This document shows, piece after piece, positions 1 through 4,999 of a stretch of DNA of 6,421 nt (position 1 is the stretch's first letter; each line of letters starts with the position of its first letter). Below the pieces are notes generated by a model. That model ran no database searches and was not told where the DNA came from. It was given only the letters and a program-made list of their open reading frames with translations. Made by a program: the position numbers and the translations under genes. Origin of the DNA: Alphaproteobacteria bacterium. Lineage in GTDB: Bacteria > Pseudomonadota > Alphaproteobacteria > CACIAM-22H2. Location: contig VGDA01000212.1 of the NCBI GenBank assembly GCA_016869915.1, forward strand, positions 1-6,421, given 5' to 3'.

Positions 1-341
1 AGCAGCGCGACCTCCACCAGCGCCCAATCGGGACGTTGCGCCCTGAAGAACAGCGCGCTCCAAGCGATGTTCAGGAACATGTTGAAGCCGAACAGCCACA
101 GCACCGTCGCACGCGCGGCGCGCGTGCGCGAAGCCGCCCATGCCTCGCCGAAGGACCACGCGCAGCAAGCGAAGATGACCGTCCAGACGGGGCCGAAGAC
201 CCAACCCGGCGGCTGCCATGCGGGCTTCTCGAGCGCGAGGTACCAGGGGCCGGTGTCGGTCATCGCCCCGCCGAGGCCGGCGACTGCGATCGCGCAGAGC
301 GCACCCGCCGCGAGTGGCGCGAGCCTGCCACGCTGCGTCAT
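1..341 (-). CDS. tspO: TspO/MBR family tryptophan-rich sensory protein (3' end outside window)
   Basis: This is a membrane protein of the TspO/peripheral benzodiazepine receptor family, which binds porphyrins and in Rhodobacter sphaeroides tunes photopigment gene expression to oxygen. The window holds the first 113 residues of a family usually near 155-160, so the last one or two helices lie beyond the left edge. Visible family signatures are GPWYLALEKPAWQPPGWVFG (residues 31-50), followed by PVWT, and the later LNIAWSALFF (90-99) with the P..A..E pattern near 104-110. Hydrophobic segments lie at about 8-26, 47-66 and 80-100. The ATG at 341-339 overlaps the TGA of the upstream bchP frame (ATGA), which indicates translational coupling and a shared transcript. 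TspO is thought to act upstream of the AppA/PpsR system in Rhodobacter (family knowledge), which fits its place beside ppsR and ppaA. The identity is secure; the exact role here is inferred. Confidence 0.93.
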   Translation of the reverse strand, partial: MTQRGRLAPLAAGALCAIAVAGLGGAMTDTGPWYLALEKPAWQPPGWVFGPVWTVIFACCAWSFGEAWAASRTRAARATVLWLFGFNMFLNIAWSALFFRAQRPDWALVEVAL

Positions 342-2878
342 GGCTTCAGGAAGCCGAAGAGATGGCCCAGATCCTTGAAGAATATCCGGGCATGCGCTCC
401 CGGACTGGCGCGCACGAGTTCCTTGTTCATGTAGGCGTCGAAGGTGAGGCGCTGGACGTCGGGATCGCGGCAGATGTCCACGAAGCTTTCGCGGCGCCTG
501 TCGCTCGAATACCAGAACCGCTGCATGATCCCGAGTATCAGGAAGACGATGCCGTGCGCCCGCATGAACCGCTTGCGCGCCGATGCCAGCGCGCGCGCGT
601 CGCCCGACGCGAGCATCTCGGACGCCGCAGCCGCCGCGAGCCGTCCGCCGTACATCGCGTAGTAGATGCCCTCGCCCGAGGCCGGGGCGACGACGCCCGC
701 GGCGTCGCCGGCCAGAAGGACGTCGCGCCCGTTGTCCCAGCGCGGCAACGGGCTGAGCGGTATGGGCGCGCCTTCGCACCGGATCGTCGCGGCCCCGCCG
801 AGGCCCGCCGCGGCCCGTACCTCGCCCACCGCGCTGCGCAGCGAGAAGCCCTTGATCGCGCTGCCCGTGCCGACGCTGCAGGTCGAGCCATGCGGGAAGA
901 CCCAGGCGTAGAAGTCGGGCGACGTCTGGCCGCGATAGATCACGTCGCAGCGCATCGGGTCGTAGGCCTCGGACCGCCCTGGCGGCGCCTCGACGATCTC
1001 GTGATACGCGAAGACGCGACGCATGGTCTCGGCGCCAGGTATCTCGGCGCGGGCGACGGCAGAGTTCGCGCCGTCGGCGCCGATGACGAGCCGCACGCGC
1101 GCGAAGCGGCGCTCCAGGCTCCCGTCCTGGGCGCGCTCCCGCCATTCCGCGACCGTGCGCCCGGACGGATCGTCATAGAGCTGCTCGAACTCGCCAGTGC
1201 GGCGCTGCGCGCCGGCCTCCGCCGCGCGCACGCGCAGCCACTCGTCGAAATCCTTGCGGTCGACCATTCCCACGAACCCGCCTTCGATCGGGATGTCGAC
1301 GTTCTTGCCCGATGGCGAAATCATGCGCGCGGATCGGATCCGCGCTACCAGCAATTCGTCCGGTATGTCGAAGTCGCGGATGAGCCGGGGAGGGATCGCG
1401 CCGCCGCACGGCTTGATCCGGCCGCCCTTGTCCAGCAGCAGCACCCGGGCACCCGAGCGCGCCAGCGCCTCGGCCGCCGTTGCTCCCGACGGTCCGCCGC
1501 CGATGACCGCGACATCGAACTCCTCGATCGCGCCGGCGCTGGCGGGCAGGGATGCGCGCGGGGGGACGCGCGCGAAGGAGCCGAGGCGCAGCGCGATCGC
1601 TGCGGCGACCACGAACAGCGCCGCCTCCGCCGCGAACACGAGCGCGTAGGCAGCCCCGAAATCGTCGAGCACGCCATGCGCCACGTCGGCCGCGACCGTC
1701 CCGGCGAACCCGCCCAGACCGAAGGCGAAGGCCTGTGCCGCGCCCCAGACGCCCATCCGCGTGCCTTCGCGCGCGGAGCGGCCGCGGCCGACCAGCGTCA
1801 TCATGCTGCCGATGGCCGCCACCGCGAAGACGCCGTTGGCGATCCCGAGGGACACGACCATCGCCTCGACCGGCAGGGACAGCATCCCCCATCCCGCGAG
1901 CGCGAGCGTCGCGAGCGGCACGGCAGACAGGACGCAGCCCGCGGCCGTCCATCGCAGCAGATCGCGTGTCGTACGGCGCGCGGCGGCGAGCCAGCCGGCG
2001 AGGCCGAATGTCGCCATGCCGACCAGCACCCCTGCATGCTGCAGGCCCGACAGCGACGTCGTCTGGCCGGGCGTCAGGCCGTAGACGATGCCCGCGAAGG
2101 GCTCGAGGATCAGGTCCTGCGCACTGTAGGCGAACATCGACATGAAGATGAATATCGCGAAGGTGCGCGCGTGGGGTTCGCGCCAGACATCGCCGAGCGC
2201 GGCCAGAAACCCGCGATTGGTCGCGTGCACCGCTGCCTCTGCGGGCGCCGCGGCGGCCTCCCCGGGCTCCAGTCCCCGCAGGGCCAGCAGCGACACAGTG
2301 AAGGCGAGCGCCGAGACGATCGCGCAGACCGCGAACAGGCGCTCGGGGGAGAAGGGGTCGAGGAAACGGCCCGCGATGCCGGCCGTCGCCGCGAAGCCCA
2401 CGATCATCATCGTCCAGACGATCGTCGCCGCAGCCGGCCGACGCGGCTCGGCGACGCGCTTGGAGAGCAGCACGAGCAGGGTCGTCCCGCCGCACCCCGC
2501 GCCAAGCCCGACCAGCGCGAAGCCGAGGATCGCCATGGACAGCCCGAGTTCCGGGGCATGCGACATCAACGCCGTCGCGCCCGCGGCGACCGTGCCGCCC
2601 AAGGCGAGGACAAGCATGCCGCCGACGATCCACGGCGTGCGCCTGCCCCCTCGGTCCGACCCATAGCCCCAGCGCGGCCGCAGGAACTGCAGCGCATAAT
2701 GCAGCGCGACCAGCGCGCCCGGGATGGCCGCGGGCAAGGCGATCTCGACGATCATCACCCGGTTGAGCGTCGACGTGGTGAGCACGACGATCGACCCCAG
2801 GCATGCCTGCACGACGCCGAGCCGCACTATGCCCGACCAGCCCAGGCCGCCAGGCTGGTCCTGTTTCGCTGCCGCCAT
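338..2878 (-). CDS. bchP: LhaA/Bch2 (PucC-family) membrane protein fused in frame to geranylgeranyl reductase BchP
   Basis: One 846-residue frame holds two normally separate proteins. Residues 1-435 are a 12-helix major-facilitator-like protein of the LhaA/PucC (bacteriochlorophyll delivery) family, shown by TSTLNRVMIVEIALPA (35-50), RPRWGYGSDRGGRRTPW (67-83), YSAQDLILEPFAG (251-263) and SGLQHAGVLVGM (277-288). Residues 436-450 are a Pro/Ala-rich linker. Residues 451-846 are a full-length BchP (396 residues), the FAD enzyme that uses NADPH to reduce the geranylgeranyl tail of bacteriochlorophyll to phytyl. Its motifs are IGGGPSG (459-465), PCGGAIPP (490-497), GADGANS (600-606) and GDAAGVVAPASGEGIYYAM (724-742). 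The ATG at 2878 is preceded by GGAGG six bases upstream and by the ppaA stop 38 bases upstream. The stop overlaps tspO. The LhaA half should anchor the enzyme in the cytoplasmic membrane with BchP on the cytoplasmic side (inference). The usual arrangement is adjacent separate genes, so the fusion is the oddity. Confidence 0.93.
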   Translation of the reverse strand: MAAAKQDQPGGLGWSGIVRLGVVQACLGSIVVLTTSTLNRVMIVEIALPAAIPGALVALHYALQFLRPRWGYGSDRGGRRTPWIVGGMLVLALGGTVAAGATALMSHAPELGLSMAILGFALVGLGAGCGGTTLLVLLSKRVAEPRRPAAATIVWTMMIVGFAATAGIAGRFLDPFSPERLFAVCAIVSALAFTVSLLALRGLEPGEAAAAPAEAAVHATNRGFLAALGDVWREPHARTFAIFIFMSMFAYSAQDLILEPFAGIVYGLTPGQTTSLSGLQHAGVLVGMATFGLAGWLAAARRTTRDLLRWTAAGCVLSAVPLATLALAGWGMLSLPVEAMVVSLGIANGVFAVAAIGSMMTLVGRGRSAREGTRMGVWGAAQAFAFGLGGFAGTVAADVAHGVLDDFGAAYALVFAAEAALFVVAAAIALRLGSFARVPPRASLPASAGAIEEFDVAVIGGGPSGATAAEALARSGARVLLLDKGGRIKPCGGAIPPRLIRDFDIPDELLVARIRSARMISPSGKNVDIPIEGGFVGMVDRKDFDEWLRVRAAEAGAQRRTGEFEQLYDDPSGRTVAEWRERAQDGSLERRFARVRLVIGADGANSAVARAEIPGAETMRRVFAYHEIVEAPPGRSEAYDPMRCDVIYRGQTSPDFYAWVFPHGSTCSVGTGSAIKGFSLRSAVGEVRAAAGLGGAATIRCEGAPIPLSPLPRWDNGRDVLLAGDAAGVVAPASGEGIYYAMYGGRLAAAAASEMLASGDARALASARKRFMRAHGIVFLILGIMQRFWYSSDRRRESFVDICRDPDVQRLTFDAYMNKELVRASPGAHARIFFKDLGHLFGFLKP
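1526..1578 (-). other. Fusion junction between the LhaA-type domain and BchP
   Basis: This stretch encodes the linker RVPPRASLPASAGA and the first BchP residue. Where a free-standing BchP would be expected to start with Met before EEFDVAVIGGG, the codon is ATC (1528-1526). There is no stop codon, no ATG, GTG or TTG, and no ribosome-binding-like purine tract in this stretch. The first in-frame GTG downstream (residue 479, in ARVLLL) lies after the FAD-binding glycine motif, and the first downstream Met is residue 519. The nearest upstream candidate is a GTG at 1612-1610 (residue 423), inside the last transmembrane helix of the LhaA half, with GGAGG about 11 bases before it. Confidence 0.8.
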
Positions 2879-2884
2879 GTCCCG

Positions 2885-2889
2885 CCTCC
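2885..2889 (-). promoter_or_regulatory. Ribosome binding site of the lhaA-bchP fusion gene
   Basis: GGAGG on the minus strand lies six bases before the ATG at 2878. It is near-ideal, and fixes the start of the 846-codon frame downstream of the ppaA stop, ruling out the much longer open frame that continues upstream through ppaA. Confidence 0.8.
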
Positions 2890-2893
2890 GTCC

Positions 2894-2914
2894 CGGCCGC
2901 GCGGACCGCGGCCG
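2894..2914 (-). other. GC-only hairpin between ppaA and lhaA-bchP
   Basis: CGGCCGC and GCGGCCG form a perfect 7-bp inverted repeat around a 7-base loop. It fills most of the 38-nt gap between the ppaA stop and the next Shine-Dalgarno sequence. No T-tract follows, so it is not a classical intrinsic terminator. It could stabilise mRNA ends or dampen translation of the downstream gene, but in DNA this GC-rich such repeats also arise by chance. Confidence 0.4.
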
Positions 2915-2916
2915 CG

Positions 2917-3777
2917 TCAATGCGTCGTCGCCGCCGCAGGCAGCAGTCGCGCGACCGCGGCGAGGGCGCCCGGCGCGTCTTCCGCCGTCGCGTCGGCACC
3001 GACGCGGCTGGCGAGTTCCGGTCGTCCGGAGAAGGCCTTTCCCCCCACCAGCAGGCAGAGCGGCCGGCCGCGCGCCGCGGCGCGGACGGCGCGGATGCAA
3101 CGCTGAAGGTCGTCGAGATACCGTTCCGCAGCGCAGGACAGGCCGATGACGTCGAGCGTCCCGGTCCCGACCTCCCGCACGATCGTGGCGGTCGTGGCGG
3201 CGGGGTCGAACCGGCTGTCCCAGCCGGCCCGGCGGAAATGCTCGGCCACCATCAACGGGCCGAAGGCATGACGTTCGCCGGGATTGTTGGCCATCAGGAG
3301 CCGTCTTCCCGTGGGAGCGCCGCCGGCGTGCAGGCGTCGTCCCATCATGTGCAGCAGGACATGGAGGCGCGTCATGCCCGTGGACACTTCCGCGAAGCTG
3401 AGCGTGTCGTCTTCCCAGCGCGCGCCGAGCAGGCGCGCGGCGGGGGCGAGGAAGGCGTCGGCGACATCGTCGACGCTCGCGCCATCGGCGAGCAGGGCTT
3501 CGACTGCGCGTCTCGCATCGGCTTCGTCGCGGGCCAGGAGGGAGGCGGAGAAGGCATCGATGTCCGCGTTCCTCAGGCGAGCCATCCGCGCCTCCTCGCC
3601 GGTCGTCGAGAGTCGGCATGCCCGTGCGACATGCGGAATGATGACGCTGCTGACCAGCATTCCGACCGGACCCATGCGATCGGCCGGCGCGGCCCTGCGG
3701 GTGGACCCGCGGCGGGTTCCCGGTGCGTCGACGCCTGCCGAGATTTCCGGCGTTGCGGCTTTCACGAAATGTCGCAT
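2917..3777 (-). CDS. ppaA: PpaA/AerR-family cobalamin-binding antirepressor
   Basis: This cytoplasmic regulator belongs to the B12-binding-fold family whose Rhodobacter members (PpaA, AerR) bind cobalamin and modulate PpsR/CrtJ. The chosen start MRHFVKAATPEIS gives 286 residues. The N-terminal 64 residues are variable, apart from a LVSSVIIPHV segment (41-50) that resembles the family's early helix. A helical cap follows, with WEDDTLSFAEVSTGMTRLH (121-139). The Rossmann-like B12 domain runs from about 158 to 282. It carries ERHAFG (168-173), in the position of the DxHxxG cobalamin motif with His170 as likely ligand, then DVIGLSCA (209-216) and LLVGGKAF (242-249). The start at 3777 has AGGGGGG seven bases upstream. 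The frame stays open to 4044, but that extension lies across the operator and reads as non-coding. A second start at 3585 would give a 222-residue form. PpaA normally lies near ppsR; here bchG separates them. Confidence 0.88.
   Translation of the reverse strand: MRHFVKAATPEISAGVDAPGTRRGSTRRAAPADRMGPVGMLVSSVIIPHVARACRLSTTGEEARMARLRNADIDAFSASLLARDEADARRAVEALLADGASVDDVADAFLAPAARLLGARWEDDTLSFAEVSTGMTRLHVLLHMMGRRLHAGGAPTGRRLLMANNPGERHAFGPLMVAEHFRRAGWDSRFDPAATTATIVREVGTGTLDVIGLSCAAERYLDDLQRCIRAVRAAARGRPLCLLVGGKAFSGRPELASRVGADATAEDAPGALAAVARLLPAAATTH
3583..3597 (-). promoter_or_regulatory. Internal ribosome binding site and ATG for a short AerR form
   Basis: Within ppaA, GAGGAGG (3597-3591) lies five bases before an in-frame ATG (3585-3583, Met65, MARLRNADIDAF). 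This Shine-Dalgarno sequence is stronger than the one at the first start. Initiation here would give a 222-residue protein that keeps the full cap and B12 domain but lacks the N-terminal segment. Long and short AerR isoforms with different activities are known from Rhodobacter capsulatus. Alternatively, this is the only true start and the upstream portion is leader. Confidence 0.55.
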
Positions 3778-3784
3778 CGGCCAT

Positions 3785-3791
3785 CCCCCCT
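3785..3791 (-). promoter_or_regulatory. Ribosome binding site for the long ppaA start
   Basis: AGGGGGG on the minus strand ends seven bases before the ATG at 3777. Another ATG, at 3784 in a different frame, directly abuts this tract and is too close to use it, which supports 3777 as the start. Confidence 0.55.
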
Positions 3792-3860
3792 GGCGCGCTC
3801 TCCCGACCATGTCGTCGTCCCCGTGGAGGGCCGACCTGCGCACCGGTCGACGAGGCGCCT

Positions 3861-3875
3861 GCGACGAAGCGTCGC
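3861..3875 (-). other. Small perfect inverted repeat downstream of the operator
   Basis: GCGACG and CGTCGC form a 6-bp perfect inverted repeat around a 3-base centre. It sits 16 bases downstream of the PpsR palindrome in the direction of transcription, around where the -10 element or transcript start would fall. It may be a leader hairpin or a minor protein-binding site; chance is also possible. Confidence 0.35.
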
Positions 3876-3890
3876 GTTCGGAGGGACGAT

Positions 3891-3910
3891 CTGTCAAGTT
3901 CGATTGACAG
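3891..3910 (-). promoter_or_regulatory. PpsR/CrtJ operator (TGT-N12-ACA) overlapping a TTGACA -35 element
   Basis: The sequence is the perfect palindrome CTGTCAA-N6-TTGACAG, which contains TGT-N12-ACA exactly (3892-3909), the consensus bound by PpsR/CrtJ. On the minus strand the half-site at 3897-3892 reads TTGACA, a perfect sigma70 -35 hexamer, so bound repressor would block RNA polymerase. No good -10 hexamer is visible 16-18 bases downstream. The site lies about 120 bases before the ppaA start and is the only TGT-N12-ACA found in this intergenic region. It probably controls ppaA, lhaA-bchP and tspO. Confidence 0.82.
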
Positions 3911-4096
3911 CGGATGCGTGCCACGGCGCCTTCGTTGCGCTGCGGTGGCGCGATCCGCTGCGCATTCGGCGCGAATATGGCCGGAAAACAGCGGCTGGCG
4001 ACGAATTCTGTCCCGGAAATCCGGCTGGCCTTGCTGCGTTGCAACAGGGTCCCGGGGCGCGTTCGGGACGCTCGGGATCGTCGCCTGGCGGTCGCG

Positions 4097-4999
4097 TCAC
4101 GCGGCCCGGCCGATCGCGATGGCGCTGGCGAGCATGCCGAGCACGTACAGCGTCGTTCCAGTCGCGTTGTACCAGGGCGCGCGCTCCCGCGGCTGGCGCA
4201 GCAGCCGTGCCATCAGCACCACCTGCGCGGCGAGCAGCGCCGCGACGCACGACGCCGCGACGCGCGAATCCCAATGCCACAGCGCCGCGATCACCAGGAC
4301 CTGCGGCGCGACCATGAACGCGCACGCCACGCGCGCCGCGGCCTCCACGCCGAGCCGCACCGGCAACGAGCGAATCCCCATCTTCCTGTCGCCGTCGACC
4401 GACTTGAAGTCGTTGAGCGTCATGATCCCGTGGGCGCCGAAGCTGTACAGGGCGGCGAGGGCCAGAATGCGCGCGTCGGGCATCGCGACGCCCATGACCG
4501 CGGCGCCCGTAATCCATGGCAGCCCCTCGTAGCAGACGGCGACGGCCGCGTTGCCGATCCAGCCCTCGCGCTTGAGCCGGAATGGCGGTGCGCTGTAGGC
4601 CCAGGCGAGCGCGAGGCCGGCGATCGTCGCGCCGAACCCCCAGGGCCCGAGCAACGACCCGACGGCAAGCGACAGCGCCGTCCAGGCGATCGCGACATGG
4701 AGCCCCGAGCGACCCGGCAATCGACCCGAGGGGATCGGTCGCTGTGGTTCGTTGATCGCGTCGACATGCCGGTCAAACCAGTCGTTGACCGCCTGGCTCG
4801 TGGCGCAGACGAGCGGTCCTGCCAGCAGGACCCCCAGCACCGCGCCTGCGGGTTCGTCGAGCACCGACCGGCCCGAGGACACGACGCCGCATCCATAGGC
4901 CCACATCGGCGCGAACCAGGTGATCGGCTTGAGCAACTCGAGGACCGCGGACAACCGGGGGCGGCCGGCCCCACCCGGGCGAGCCGACGGCTCAGCCAT
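4097..4999 (-). CDS. bchG: Bacteriochlorophyll a synthase (geranylgeranyl transferase)
   Basis: BchG is a polytopic membrane prenyltransferase of the UbiA superfamily. It esterifies bacteriochlorophyllide a with geranylgeranyl diphosphate (or phytyl diphosphate). The 300-residue length matches the family. Seen in the sequence are LELLKPITWFAPMWAYGCG (20-38), the first Asp-rich motif NDWFDRHVDAINEPQRPIPSGR (start 72, end 93), WAYSAPPFRLKREGWIGN (133-150) and the second motif NDFKSVDGDRKMGIRSLP (196-213), which together bind diphosphate through magnesium. About seven to nine hydrophobic helices are apparent. The ATG at 4999 lies inside the end of ppsR, giving an 8-base overlap and implying translational coupling. 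A TTG at 5023 is possible but adds only eight unconserved residues. No strong Shine-Dalgarno sequence precedes the ATG, consistent with coupling. Its product is the substrate for the BchP half of the fusion encoded downstream. Confidence 0.96.
   Translation of the reverse strand: MAEPSARPGGAGRPRLSAVLELLKPITWFAPMWAYGCGVVSSGRSVLDEPAGAVLGVLLAGPLVCATSQAVNDWFDRHVDAINEPQRPIPSGRLPGRSGLHVAIAWTALSLAVGSLLGPWGFGATIAGLALAWAYSAPPFRLKREGWIGNAAVAVCYEGLPWITGAAVMGVAMPDARILALAALYSFGAHGIMTLNDFKSVDGDRKMGIRSLPVRLGVEAAARVACAFMVAPQVLVIAALWHWDSRVAASCVAALLAAQVVLMARLLRQPRERAPWYNATGTTLYVLGMLASAIAIGRAA

Larger units (their letters stand above)
3778..4096. other. Intergenic regulatory region between bchG and ppaA
   Basis: These 319 bases contain no gene that I can support. 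They hold the end-to-start gap between bchG and ppaA, one PpsR-type operator with a -35-like hexamer, a 6-bp hairpin and the long ppaA ribosome binding site. A weak inverted repeat, GTCCCG/CGGGAC (4049-4069, 9-base loop), lies just after bchG without a T-tract, so it is at best a poor terminator. The region is visibly less GC-biased than the flanking genes around 3885-4045, as expected of a promoter. Confidence 0.7.

Noticed and set aside
1173..2999. A 608-codon minus-strand frame overlapping the LhaA-type domain
   Set aside because: It is an out-of-frame shadow, Arg/Gly-rich and without domains, of the real frame in the same region.
218..3106. A 962-codon open frame on the plus strand across tspO, lhaA-bchP and the end of ppaA
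   Set aside because: It is rich in Arg, Ala, Asp and His with no recognisable domain, and lies antisense to genes with clear family motifs. High GC at third codon positions removes stops on the opposite strand.
2879..3784. Extension of the fusion frame upstream to an ATG at 3784, giving 1148 residues
   Set aside because: The extra 302 residues are Arg/Gly/Pro-rich low-information sequence in another frame of ppaA. The ATG at 2878 has an ideal ribosome binding site and begins the LhaA-type protein at its normal N-terminus.
3778..4044. N-terminal extension of ppaA up to 4044
   Set aside because: It would run through the PpsR operator and the probable promoter. The encoded residues show no family resemblance, and the start at 3777 has a good ribosome binding site.
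4049..4069. Inverted repeat GTCCCG/CGGGAC as a terminator after bchG
   Set aside because: The stem is only 6 bp with a 9-base loop and no T-tract follows on the minus strand, so it is too weak to call.
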